Under the pieces are notes generated by a model that did not search any database, was not told where the DNA came from, and saw nothing but the letters and a program-made list of their open reading frames with translations. Positions 1-12,194 of a DNA stretch of 64,000 nucleotides are shown here, piece after piece. The first letter of the stretch is position 1, and the number at the start of each line of letters is the position of its first letter. The position numbers and the translations under genes are program-made. The stretch is from Straminergon stramineum (Eukaryota > Streptophyta > Bryopsida > Hypnales > Calliergonaceae), in the NCBI GenBank assembly GCA_963920665.1, contig OY987268.1, positions 10,232,501-10,296,500 of the forward strand, written 5' to 3'.

Positions 1-540
1 CTAAACTTGAATTTTAGATGCCGGAATTTTAGGGTAGTTCTTTTTCCAATCTGCCGCAAGTTCCACTCCCTTGCAATATTGACAATAAAATCCCTGATCC
101 AGACATCGATCCCACCCTAGTGAGTGCCGTCCGGTGGATCTACAACCTCCCGCATTGATCGATCGACACAGAATTGAAGAAGCTTCCCTTTTATAATATG
201 ACCTCGATCGAAACATGCTAACTTACTACGGTAGTCGTTAAGAGCAACTTCATATGATGTGAAAATGGAGGGCAAATTCAAGCTAGCTGGACCTGCAGGA
301 GTTGCACGAGTCGAGAGCTTTATTGCAATAGTGTGGGTTTCAAGTCCTTCCCACTTGAGCCTCGAGAGTTTGCAACTGGCATGGCATGCCCCGACACAGA
401 GCAAGCGTGGGAACGAGGAGGCTCAGGAATTGTAATGATCTGTAAATCCACATACGTGGTAAACCACTTCAATTCCTGACACGAGTTGCAAGTCAAAATG
501 TACGTCCTGCCATCGCAATTGATATCAATCACTGCCTGTG
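1..540 (-). other. possible gene fragment, unresolved
   Basis: Three short minus-strand open frames overlap here (320-532, 117-404, 1-216), with richer composition than the AT-rich sequence that follows. The frame at 320-532 has a CNSC pair and the frame at 1-216 has a CQYC pair, so a small metal-binding protein split by introns is conceivable. I could not join the pieces with convincing splice sites and recognise no family. The gene, if real, runs off the left edge of the window. It could equally be chance coding capacity. Confidence 0.15.
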
Positions 541-1920
541 AGTAATTTTAAGCTTCGATTGCAGATCGATGATCGAAGGTCTGCCTGCTGCCTGCACGGA
601 CTCCATGGCTAGCTAGCTATGGTCTATGGACGTTGATAATCTTCGGATCGGTGGATACAGGGCCTTGCTTTATTTCCGCAGCTGCCAATGCAGGCTCCTG
701 GTTTAACTGCAGAGGACCGTACGTACAGGGCTTTTTGAGTAATTTTTTTTATGTTTTATTTTTATTTTTTGAATTGTTTGGTTTGTTTTCTTTTCCAGCT
801 GCAAGCTTTTACTTGATTGTAGGCCTGTGGGTTCGGTACTTCTGTCCTTTGATTATAGTTTGACTATAAGAAGTTGTGCAGTATAGTACCGGACTACCAA
901 TCTTCCAGACTGACGAAGTTTCGTCGTGGCACATTTGCTGCAACGTCAGTTGCTGTCGAGCTTGAGTGGCCTTTCACTTGAGTATAAGCTTTAGTTACAC
1001 AGTGTAGGCCAGAGCTAGACACTACGGTACATCTGGTCTCGTGGAATGTTTAGTCCTGATGGGAAATGCAGAATTTTTTTATTTCTACGGGATGATAAAA
1101 TTTGAAAATTTGGAATTCATATTCGGATTTTGAGACCTCGAATTGGAAAGGAGAGGTCCGTGATGAAATAAAACCTAGGATCTCTCCACAAGAAATTTAC
1201 AGTTATTTGCTATGTGAAAGACTAGATGTGGTGTAGCCTAGACTGGTAGGAGGCCCCCAACAGTGGCTAACGGATGCCAAACAATTCTATTTCACAATGA
1301 AGAGCGGATAGTTTTCATATTGGCTTCTTTGTGTAAAAACATTCAAAAATTAGAATAAAAATAGTCCATTTTTAAGAGCTTTATGGGGGATAAGATTCTA
1401 CTAGAAAATAATGTGATGGTAAAGTGTTTCCAAATGTCTAAAATTTTCTCTCAAGGGAGCCTTCTTTGTAACTATGTGGAGGATTTAGATTTTTCTATTT
1501 TCAGTTGTTCTTTTGCTTCTTTAGTAGATATATGACTTTTGTGGGAATATATCTCGAGAATATCTCTTCTACCCAAAGATCTCTTCAACCCTAAAAGACC
1601 AAGTATTGGTTCAATGGACACTTGAAAATTCAGGTAAATTAATACAAAGTCAATTTTCATTAAATGTTCAGGAAATTTTGACACATGGTAGAGTCCCCTC
1701 CTCCATTGCCTTAAAAAATGATTTTGCAATCCAAGGGCTAGATAAAAATATATCTTGGCCATTTATTTTTGGGAAGGTAGGGAAGTTGCAGGGCAAACCA
1801 AGACATGTAAGGCAAGCGGAGGGACCAAGGTTAGCTTGGGAGCTTGCAACTAGGCTGCATGCTTGTAGAAGAACCTTGAAGAAGGGGGCTTGTGGTGGGA
1901 ATGGATGTGTGTGTGTGTTC
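541..1920. other. non-coding stretch, nothing identified
   Basis: The plus-strand frame at 633-863 is hydrophobic and low-complexity and shows no family signature. From about 1030 onward the sequence becomes AT-rich and frames are broken by stops. I see no RNA gene, element end or regulatory motif that I could defend. Confidence 0.3.
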
Positions 1921-2849
1921 TTAACCCCTAAAGGACCAAGGTGTCTTTTTTGGCAACATAAAAATTTTGGGCAGGTACATGTAACTAGAGATTTCAATAT
2001 TTTTGGCCCAAATTTTAGTAGAAGGTGTGGACAAGGAATATCTTTCATGTGAACTAAATTTCAGGACATTTTGAAATACGAGTCAAAAGTTATGGCCTAA
2101 TATGTAGTTTGTTTCTCAACTCAAGCAGTCCAAGCAAATCTGAATAAATCACTATTTTTGAAAATAAAAACTTGAAATTGGTTTTCTAGATTTGTATGTA
2201 CTTAGAAAGCTTTGAATCATTCCATTCTGATCAATGATTCAAAAGTTATGAGATGTTTTAGTTTGAGGACAAGTATGGATTCTCTATTCTAAAATAAACT
2301 TTGAAGTCCCTTATTTTACTCAATTTTCAATATTTTTGGAATTAAAATAAAGAAATTAGGTGTAGATTGTTTATTACATCATTACAACAATTGGAATTGG
2401 CATTTTTCAATTCCATTAATAAATTCTTAACAATGTAGTATTGGGAATCATTCTCTACATCTTTCTACTTACTTTATTTTTCCTATATGTTGCACAATTC
2501 CAAATGATCTCAAAATTTTCAAGCATATAGACAACTTGCCTTGAAGAATGAATCCAAATAAGCACCACCATTTTGGACATTTTTTCATACAAATAAAACC
2601 TTGAGAAGTGCAATTCCCCAAGTTTTCACAGGGCCAAAAAAAGGATTTCTATCAAATGCTAAAATCTTGCAATCTACAAGGTGGAAATTTCTGAAATTTT
2701 TTCCACGTCTTTTCTATCTAGTGTACTACTAGATCCTATAGTTACATGTGTCCAAAAATGATATTTTTCAAAAAAATTCTACTTGTATTAGAAATGGCAA
2801 TTTTTGAGAGTTTTTGGTGACAACATAGTTAAGGAACCTTAGGGGTTAA
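1921..2849 (+). mobile_element. piggyBac-like non-autonomous element, family A, copy 1
   Basis: A TTAA at 1921-1924 is followed by CCCCTAAAGGACCAAGG. The other end reads CCTTAGGGG and is followed by TTAA at 2846-2849. The body (1925-2845, 921 bp) has no coherent coding frame. The same sequence recurs in the same orientation at 47809-48732 and inverted at 10587-11506, so the ends are defined by three copies. A TTAA target duplication and CCC...GGG termini are the classic signature of the piggyBac superfamily. No transposase of that type is in the window, so the superfamily call rests on the ends alone. The frame at 1606-2052 crosses the left end and is not a gene. Confidence 0.8.
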
Positions 2850-5800
2850 GAGCATGCAAGGAGCTTAGGGGGGGAGATTCGGTGGCAATGCAATGGCTTA
2901 TAGGGAGCAAGTGCGTTGTGTAGTACAACCCTCTCAATCAACAATTTGAGGGATTGCATCACTTGAAATTTTGTTTTTTTATTCAAATTTTGCACAATTG
3001 CTCAGAAATAAAGCCTATCATGTTGGAACAATCTATTTCTTGGATTATATAATTACATGTTTACAATATCAACTTGAATTTTCAAAAATAACATCTCAAA
3101 AAAAAATAGGCAAATCCAATGAAAACCATAATTAAAAGCAATTAAGTGTTGTACCAAAATAGAAGCTAAAAAATTGTCATTACCAACTACTTCACATTCC
3201 TACACTCATTCATTCAATGCAAGACACTTATTTAATAACAATTATGATAGCATCCACTACAATTTCAAGATAAATTGTCAATGCATGTTCTAGGTCTAAA
3301 TTAGAAGACCATATTCATTATATTGAGACTTTTTGCAGATTTTGAGATAGAATGCTAGTTATTGAAAAATTCATTTAAAAAAATAGAAATTGAAACCAAA
3401 AATAAATAATGCTCAAATAGTGATCCTATAATGAAATTCTAAAAGTTGGTGTTGTTACCTAATTTTTAAAAAATACTAGTAAAGAGATAAAGCGGTTTAT
3501 CTTCGGGTTGAGGATAAAAATGAGACTTCGAAAAGTCTCAATGTAACGAATATGGCCTAATAGGTACAAAGAAGCATTTAGTACACTAAGTCAAGCCCCA
3601 TTTTTCAAATACCAATGTCTACATACACCTATATTCAACTATGAGAACCTCCTCTACAACCTCAAGGCAAAAGGAAAATGCAATTTGGATTCCACAATTA
3701 GAAGTTACAAAAGTGTTTAATGCACAAAGTCAAGTCCTACATTGCAATTAGAGCCTACTACATGCACTTGCACTCACTAATTCAAGGTGTATCTCCTAAA
3801 TTCAACCAAGATAACCTCCACTACAATGCTAAAATTTGGTGCCCATATAAAGAAATGCACCTCCAAATCTAGTCTTCTTTCAACGCTCTCTTCTCCACCG
3901 CAATTCCCCTTCCATCCTACATCTACTTCTTGCAATAGCCAAAATAATGGAAAGTCGCTTAGAAAGCTTTGCTAGAAAGTTGGAAGGTTGGATTCATCAC
4001 ACTCTTACAACTTCAATTCCAAGCAAAATGACCCAAAAGAGAAACCATGTGCTATGTTGGAAGGGAAAAGGGATATATTCTCTCCTCTCATTACTATTCT
4101 AGAATACTAGACTTAGACTATGAGCAATTTGTTTCCACTTTCTATGAAATTCAAATTCTTATCTTGTACTTATTGTTTTTACTTCTTCATTTCTTTGACA
4201 AATGACCTCTTACCTAGAGGTTCCAGACCACACTATAGGTCTTTGTTGCAGTTAGTGGATGGATCTTAAGTAAAGCATTGACTCTTCTACATTCTACAAT
4301 ACCCAAAATATTTGTGGATGCACTTCCTCCAAGGGATTCCTTCCCATTACAATATTGTCCCTACCAAGTATAGTGGACTCTACCTAACCTACAAGCAATA
4401 CATAGATTCTTGGCTACTACAATCTAATTTTTTAACAATCAAGAATTTGTAAAAAGGAAGGGAGAAAGTCAAGTTGTGAATACTTTTCAATAGATAGTTT
4501 TTGAGAGAATGAGAATGGAAAAAGTGAAGGATGGACTTTAGAGGAATAGTAGTGGCCTAAGGAATTTTTGTAGTTGTAATGCAAACACATGCACATTAGA
4601 AGAACAAGGGGATTCCAATAAGGCCCCCACATTTGGACCAATAGTGATATCGCTACTGTACCAAAAAATAAATAAATAAAGGAAGGAAGGACAATCTTCA
4701 TTGGTTGAATTTTCACTACTAGGGATTGTAATTATTCAATTATTAAAAGAGAATTGATCTTTTTTTATCATTTAAAAAAATGCAACAAGTAACAGTAGTG
4801 CCAATCCAATTTCATGTCCCTCTTCAAGACCTATTTTTCTTTGAATGACTACAAATCCAAATCCAAAAAAATGAAAGAGGGAGGAATCATCTTGTTAATG
4901 GACCGCTTGGAAGAGTTTGTAGTTAAGGCAGGGAAAAGGATACTTAATGGAGAAGTCAAGGGAGAGGAAAATGAAGCATAAATTCAAGGAAAGGCGTTGC
5001 TTAGGGCTAGTTTGGTGGAAGAGGGGGCAAATGTACTCACTTTGGAAAGCTAACTGGATTAAGAGTAATATGTAGCATGCATGCTAAAAATGACAGTTGT
5101 CTTGTCTACCTTCAATAGAGGAAAGAGAGGTGGACTAGAGGGATGGGAAGAAAGGAGGTTACAAAAAAATCAGCTTAGGTGGCAAAGGAGGTTGATTGCC
5201 AAGGGAATCACTATGGAAGGGGAGGAATGGGAAGATGCTATTGTACTAGGCTTGAATTTTGTTTTTGCGGTCTTTCTATACATGGGTATGATATATCAAT
5301 CAAGTCAAATGACTTCTTAGTATAAAAGGGGTCTATCTTCCAAAACCTGTCTTAAGTGTGAATTATATATAACCAATCTACAAATTATATACATGTTAAG
5401 AATCTACTGAGATATGATAAAAATAGAGCAAGTCTAGTGGTTGGTATATTGCATTTGGAATTGATGTATAAGGATTTGTCACTTAGGGAAGCATGCAAAT
5501 ATAGATGAAATGATGATAAGATCTCTTATTGTCCTCAAGACAATTTTTGCCAACCTCCCCCTAGAAGTGGGGTATAATGGTCTAGTGCATTGTCAATTAA
5601 GAGTCCAAGTTTGTTTCAAATTTTGAAATATACTATGGTCAAACCGTACTATTTAAGGGAATGCCTTTAGTTGCAAGTAGGGAGTCTACATTAGCTTGCC
5701 GTGTGGTTCTAAATTTGTGAGGAAATATAAAGAAAAATGACATGTTATAACAATTGACAACTATTTCATTTGTATTGGGCTTTTCAAATCTTTACTAGAG

Positions 5801-7089
5801 AGAGGCATTTATGCTACAAAAATGCTACGTATATACCAAGTGGGCATTCTTTTAGTTTTGAAGAATACAAAATAATTTAGTAGAAGTGATCAAGGGCCTT
5901 AGAATAGCACATGCACAAGTCTAAGCCCATGAGTTATTAGTGTAGATAGACATATGATTGGTGCTTCTACTACCTATACATTTGCAACTAATACTATTTC
6001 CACTTGCATTTCTATTGGTACTTGTACCAAAGAAGAATCGGCTATAAGGGAAAACATCTCTAGTTTACCTTGAGCACATTATACATTTGATGTGGCAGAC
6101 CTATTGTTGCTTTGTATTGCCCTCAAAATTCATCTTATAATTGATGACATCATGTGTTTATCTTTGTACAATGCATGTCTATTGTGAATGCGTATGTCAT
6201 GTATATTAGTGAATGCATAAAGGTGAGAGTCCTAATGACACATCTAAAATTTTGTATGGAGTTGTATGAGTATCTTCTATATCATTTGAATGGAGGATAT
6301 ATTTGGAAATGAAGTAAAGGATATTGTTATCAATCATCTTCAAATTTGGAGGGACTTTGTGTGGTTTGCTCTAATTGTATTCAAAGGCCTTACACTTGTT
6401 GTTGCAATTATGATGGAAAATACATGTACATATGTAGTAGATGTTTTGAACACCATCACAATGCTCTTGTATGAGGAAGATAGTGACATGTGAATTCTAA
6501 AATGATATTGCACTTGTATTAATTATGATAGTGAAGTAATTGCCAAAAATAATAACATTTGTATTGAAAATTAAAAGCTGCATATACCATTCTTGAAGGG
6601 TGCCATAACAATGTATATTTTGTTCAAACACTTTATAGTGACACTAACAAAAAAAGATTGTGTTTTTGACCAAAGACACATGAATGTTAGAAGCATAAAC
6701 AATTTTTTATTGGTAGCTTACATTCACTTCAAAGAAGTTACAAAGAGCTTGGACAACATGGAAGGGGAAATAAGCCTAAGTCCATGTAATTACTTTCTTC
6801 CTTATTAAAAATCATTACTTGTAGAAGGTTATGGGACCCATATTTTTTATGCTGAATTTTCTAAAAACAAAATTCCCAATGCTCAAGAAATTATCAAAAA
6901 TTGACTAGTGAATTGTTGGATTTGTAGACCTCCTTGTATTTGTAGACCTCCTTGTATTTAAGGTGATTTAGAGTAAGCTAGATTTTGTGCTTTCTCCTAA
7001 AATTTTGGTGATCATACCTAACAAGATATAGAAATCAATGGTGGAGAGGTTCAAATTCTTGCAGAGCAAAGGTTTTACTCCAAATGGTC
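2850..7089. other. AT-rich stretch with faint duplications, no gene
   Basis: The open frames here (3787-3975, 4432-4716, 5081-5320, 6290-6493, 6593-6808) are short, low in complexity and match no family I know. Two diverged, similar segments lie at about 3560-3660 and 3705-3825; both contain a CAAGTC/CAAGCC stretch followed by ACCTCC, suggesting an old local duplication. I see no element ends or RNA genes. Confidence 0.3.
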
Positions 7090-7334
7090 TTGAAGTTTGT
7101 TGTCCTTGTTAGGAAAGGATGAAAAATATTTTCTTACGAACTCCAAACGTTATAATTTTTCAATCCCCATAGTCAAATGGTCTAAAGTTTTTTACACACA
7201 TTTCTATAATAGTCTAATACACTTTCTATAGTTAATTATGTTAAATTTTTTTTTATTGATTTTGGTCAACAAAGCAAAGTATGGTAAGTTTTGACAACTT
7301 TTCTTAGAAAAAACTTGGGTCCTTTAGAGGTTAA
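7090..7334 (+). mobile_element. right-end remnant of a family B piggyBac-like element
   Basis: The segment ends GGGTCCTTTAGAGG followed by TTAA at 7331-7334. Its body, especially the part around CGTTATAATTTTTCAATC, resembles the right part of the family B element at 9574-9791. A matching left end was not found, so this is a truncated or heavily diverged copy. Confidence 0.45.
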
Positions 7335-7486
7335 ATCATAAAAGCTTAATGTGTAAAACATTATAAAAAATTCTTCTTAAAAAGTAAACTATTCTTTCAA
7401 AATCTTTCAAAATGAACATTACAACCTAAGAGGTTCTACACCATTTTTTATTTTTTATTTAATTTAAGATTCATTGGCCCTACACT

Positions 7487-9795
7487 TTAACCCCTCATCG
7501 CCCAAGGGGACAAAAAGTGTCCTCACATTGTCTGGCTGTCATCTTCAAAGTGTTGTTACTTTTGCATTCAATGTCCAAATTCAATAAAAACTTGTCGTAA
7601 ACGTTGCGCATATTATTCTAGTTTCATTGGTAAAATTTTCAGATCAATCCAAGATTTAATGAGTTTTTGAGAGCCCTTCAAAGTTCACAGGTTCAATTTG
7701 AGTTCACCACATTGCATTCTAATGGCTGCAACTTTGGGGGCTTGTAACTTTTTCATAAAATGTTTGTTTTCAATATAATTTGTTGGGTTTTGTTCCTCTT
7801 AAGGTCTAGTTATTGTGGTAAAATTTTCATGTCAAACCAAATTGTTTTGAATGTTTCAGAGCAATTCGAAGTTCAAAATGCAGACATTTTTGCATTCCAG
7901 TGAACTTCAACAGCTTATAACTTCTTCATACATGGTTCGTTTTCAATAATTTTTGTTAGAAAAGTTTTAAATACTAGTCTAGATTGTGTGGTTAAAATTT
8001 TATATCAATCCAAGAGGTAATGAGTGACTAAGAAGCATTTTAGTAGAGGGAGGTTCAACCTTAGATGTGATTTTTTGCTACTTTTTTCACTATTTTTTGA
8101 CATTTCAAAACAATTTTGCAGACACAATGAGTCAATTGAATGATATATTTTTTCACCAAAGTGTTTGTCTTTGGGTTTTGAATCACTTTGTAGTTTAATT
8201 TTTTTTTCATTTGAGTAGGTTTAGAAATTGAATTTCACCTCCAAATGTGTCATGCCCCTATTTCATTGGAGTGCCCGAAGTGCCTTAGTGAGCATGGGGG
8301 ACCTTGGAGGTGACTTACCAAGCCTTGCAATAGGCTAAGAAGGGAGAAATGAGAGACTCCTGAGCAAACATAGCACAATAGCGCCTTGTTTAAGAAGGGC
8401 ATAGTGACATGTCATATATGCTTGGAAAGCTCTTGAGAATAAGCTTCTAACCGTCTAAAGAATGCGTGATTTGGAGTAGTAGGCTAGAAGTTATGGCCGT
8501 TCAAAGTTGGGGGTGTCCCGGCTGCACTAGGACACTCAAAGGCTAGGTGTGAAGGGGTTCCTAACAAATCACTCAACAAAGCATGGCATGTAGCATATCA
8601 TTGGAAAGCTACAAAGACAAGGAACCTAGACTGCTAAGCATTATGAGGTTCTAAGGCATGAGCGAAAAGTTATGGCCAAGAGAAGGGCCGTGATGAAGGC
8701 ATGACGCCACTTACGATGGACCCGAATCTTCGGAGGGCCATAACTTTGTGAGAACTTGTCCAAATGAGACAAGTGAGTAGTACATCGGCATCTACTCGTC
8801 GCATAGATATCCAAAATGGGATTGTATGTGGAATTTAAAGCCATGACAACAAAGTTACACCGTTTGGAAGTTTGGAAGTCCAAACGGAGGTAGAACTTGG
8901 GGATTTCGGTTGGAAATGGGTGGTCTTCCAAAACCCAAGGGGGTTTGGGAAGTCCCTTTGACCCACAGGGGAGGGGGGGAGGGGCTACTGAAGACTATAG
9001 AAAGTACTATAGGAGAGGTTGGTCTCCGTCCTCACTCCCTTTTGGAGCTTTGGTGAGTCCCGGTGATTCATAGGTGGTGATGTAACTTCACCACCGGCTT
9101 CAAGGCTCCTTGGAACACTTGTGTGTGTGTCCCGGGGCACCGGTTGGTTGGAGTCCCATTCCTTGCTAGGCCTTTGGTAATGTATCCCAAAATGTGAGTC
9201 CCAATTAGTGTTGGTGTGAGAGTAGCAAATGCACAACGGGCCTAATATGAAGTGGGGTGACAACCAAGGGCGGTTAGGACCGTGGTGAGTAGTGCCACCA
9301 TGAGTCCTAGCATAGTAAAATGGAAGTTCCGCCCCATGTCACCAAGTGACATGCCAAGTGCCACGAGTGGAGTGTTTGCTAGAAGTCCTGGGCACCAGGA
9401 CTTAGCAATGTGAGTTGGAAATAGAAACTAATGTTGTGAGTGCGTGGCATGTGTAGTGTTAGTTAGTTGGGCCTAAGTGATACCGATATTGGAGAGTGGT
9501 GAGTCCTAAAAGCTTGAGGGGCTCTTGAAGTCTGGTTGGAGTTGTAAGGTGTTACTAGAGCCACGACAAAATGTGTTTTTAAGAAGATTTCTACATCTTT
9601 TTTCAAGACTAAAACATTATAATTTTTCAATCTATATGGTCAAATGACCCTAAATGTTTTTCACACCATTTACAACATGCACACTACAAGATTGTATGGT
9701 TGAGATTTTCATACTTCACTAAAACTTAGACTTATAGCACTTGAAAAGCAAGGATGCTTTTACTCATGTTAGCTCTTTGGGCAATGAGGGGTTAA
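7487..9795 (+). mobile_element. piggyBac-like non-autonomous element, family B, copy 1 (split by a solo LTR)
   Basis: TTAA at 7487-7490 precedes CCCCTCATCGCCCAA. The right end TTGGGCAATGAGGGG precedes TTAA at 9792-9795, giving imperfect terminal inverted repeats of about 15-16 bp. Subtracting the inserted LTR (1321 bp) and one copy of its 5-bp duplication leaves 975 bp. That agrees with the 974 bp of the uninterrupted copy at 56076-57049. Both copies share the internal phrase AAAAGTGTCCTCACAT close to the left end. No protein is encoded. Confidence 0.8.
8248..9568. mobile_element. solo LTR of an LTR retrotransposon
   Basis: The segment begins TGTCATGCCCC and ends GAGCCACGACA, with the TG...CA termini of an LTR. 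It is flanked by identical 5-bp direct repeats AAATG at 8243-8247 and 9569-9573. Its length is 1321 bp. It sits inside a family B element, and the sequence on its two sides joins up smoothly when compared with the intact B copy at 56 kb. No gag or pol sequence is present, so this is the product of recombination between two LTRs. The frames at 8641-8931 and 8985-9263 lie inside it and are not genes. Whether it belonged to a Ty3 or Ty1 element cannot be told. Confidence 0.88.
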
Positions 9796-10582
9796 GAGTT
9801 ATGGTAGAAGACATGATGGACACATAGAATATAACATCATAATTTTATCAATGTTTCTTAAAATTCCTCGGGATGTCTTTACTAAGTACTTTAGACTAAG
9901 AAGTTATAAATTTTCAAAGTATTCTTTTTAGGTGTACCAAAAATTGAAACTAGGCTTTCATTTTAAAATTGTATAAATGTTGTGTCATCTGTATCTAGGT
10001 TTTAGGTTTACTTTTTAGTCCAAATGTTGGTGTCGCACTTTGGACAATGATGATTATGGGTGTATGTAAGGTAACTACTCTCACTTGTAACCCATTCTAA
10101 AATCAATGCGTCTGTAGATTCTTGACTAAAACTTACTATCTTTATTCATGAAAGCTTGAGGTTGCTTTTGGATACCCTTATTTTCGACACTTTGAGAATT
10201 CATAATTTATTCATATACTGTCTAGAAAAAGAGAATACAAAATACTCTTTTTACCTTTAATAAGATCCAACCCATATTTTCTAGCAATTCAATAATAGGA
10301 ACATTACTCAATTGCTTTATTCAAATGCAATTGGGTGTAATTGTTTAGTTACCTTACCTTATATGATTAGATGCTAGTTTTTTCAAGGCCAAGTATAACC
10401 CTTAAAGGACACAAGGTAATAGACTCAACTTCAAATATAAATGCTTATTTTTAGGAAACTTTCAAAAGTTTCAAGTGTAATAGAAACTAGACTTTAGATC
10501 TTCATTTTGTTAGTATTGCTTGAGAGTATATGAAATATTTTTGAATGTTAAAATCAAGTACTTAGAAAAAGCTCAAAGTCCT
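9796..10582. other. AT-rich intergenic stretch, lone TIR-like motif
   Basis: Nothing coding is visible. At 10396-10412 the motif TAACCCTTAAAGGACAC resembles the left end of the TTAA-flanked elements in this window, but the preceding bases are TATAA and no partner end was found. Confidence 0.3.
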
Positions 10583-11510
10583 TTAACTCTAAAATTCCTT
10601 GACTATATTTTCATCAAAAATGCTCCAAAATTGTTATTTCTAGAACAAGTACCAAATTTTAGAAAAAAACCCATCTCAAACACATGTAACTATAGGATCT
10701 TGTAGTATGATGGTTTAGAAAGATGTGGAATAAATTTCAGAAATTTCCACTACATGGATTGCAAGATATTAGTGTTTGAATTGACAAAAATCCTTTTTTT
10801 TGCCTTGTGAAAAAGTATGGCAATTGCACTTCACAAGTTTACATTTATATGAAAAATGTCCAAAATGGTGGTGCTTCTTTGGATTCATTCTCAAAGGCAA
10901 GTTGGCTACATGTTTGAAAATGTTCAGAGCATTTGGAATTGTATAACATATAGGAAAAAAAATAGTAAGTAGAAAGAAGTAGAAATTGATTCAAAATACT
11001 AAATTATTCATATATTAGTTATGAAATTGAAAAATGCCAATCCAATGTTGTTATTTTGTAATAAATAATCTACATCCTATGCTTTCATTTTTTTCTAAAT
11101 TATTCAAAATTGAGTTAAATAAAGAACTTCAAAGTTTATTTTAGAATAGAGAATCCATAATTTCTTGCAAACGAAAACTCCTCATAACTTTCATCTCATT
11201 AATCAAAATGGAATGATTCAAAGCTTTCTATGTATATACAAATCTAAAAAACCAATTTCAAATTTTAGTTTTTGAAGAAAGTGATTTCTTTTTATTTGCT
11301 CAAATTACCCAGTTTAAAAAAACAACTACATATTATACAATAACTTTTTAACCATGTAGTAAAAAATTATGAAATTTTTTGGGCTTAAAAGAAAAACTTG
11401 GTCCCCATGTTGTGTGAAAATCTCAAAGAAAAAAAATTAAAATTCTAGTAGTGAGATGCCCAAAATTTCTATTTTGCCAAAAAACTGGAGTTCGGTCTTC
11501 TAGGGGTTAA
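10583..11510 (-). mobile_element. piggyBac-like non-autonomous element, family A, copy 2 (inverted)
   Basis: TTAA occurs at 10583-10586 and 11507-11510, and the body (10587-11506, 920 bp) is the reverse complement of the family A element at 1925-2845. The conserved block about a protein-free stretch GTCCAAAATGGTGGTGCTTC makes the match clear. The left terminus (CTCTAAAATTCC) has decayed more than the right (CTTCTAGGGG). The frame at 10520-10705 overlaps the boundary and is not a gene. Confidence 0.75.
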
Positions 11511-11586
11511 ATATGATGCATAGGTATACCATTTTTACATATACTACCCATTATAAAATAAGAACAAAAAATAAAATGACTTGAAC

Positions 11587-12163
11587 TTAACCCCTAAATG
11601 TGTCGACATCCATTTCCTAGACGATGAACAGATTGAAACTCCAGTTTCATCCTCCTAACTACTTGAATGAAAATTATTTTAATTTGTGAAGATATGTTAT
11701 CAAGTTTTTGTTCTATCTAAGGTTTGGATTTGGTGTTACTAGAGTTCATATTTTTCTAAAATTACAAATGTGCAAATATGTCAAGTGGTCAAACTGCATT
11801 GACTTTAATTCAAAATTGGATTAGCCAAAATGAGGTCATAGATAGGAAGAACGCAAAAATTTCAAAAAATCACTATGTGAAGAGAACCTCATTTCAAATC
11901 CATTCCAAGAAATTTTACTCAAAAAATGATAATATTTTACTTGCAATCGAATTTTGAAGGAATTTTGGAATTTCTCTTTCAAATTTCTAAAAAAAAGATT
12001 GATGATAGCATTGGTGAATCCAACCGTATCGATGGAATCTACAAATCAGAATCTACAACTTTTATTTGTATTTCAATTCCAAAACATGCTTCCAAATAGC
12101 ACTTTATAATGATTTTTCTCAAATTGTCAATTTTGAAGATGAATCTGGATGTTTAGGGGTTAA
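11587..12163. mobile_element. piggyBac-like MITE, family C
   Basis: TTAA at 11587-11590 is followed by CCCCTAAATGTGTCGACATCC. The other end GGATGTTTAGGGG is followed by TTAA at 12160-12163. The element proper is 569 bp. Its outer bases CCCCTAAA are shared with family A but the interior differs. It starts only 80 bp after the right end of the inverted family A copy. No coding sequence. Confidence 0.7.
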
Positions 12164-12194
12164 CTCAATGATTTGGATATAACATTGCAAGAGC

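Noticed and set aside
1606..2052. 148-residue plus-strand ORF and its 126-residue minus-strand partner
   Set aside because: They cross the left end of a family A element and are not preserved in the other two copies.
8641..9263. Two minus-strand ORFs of 92-96 residues
   Set aside because: They lie inside the solo LTR, show no protein family features and need no coding explanation.
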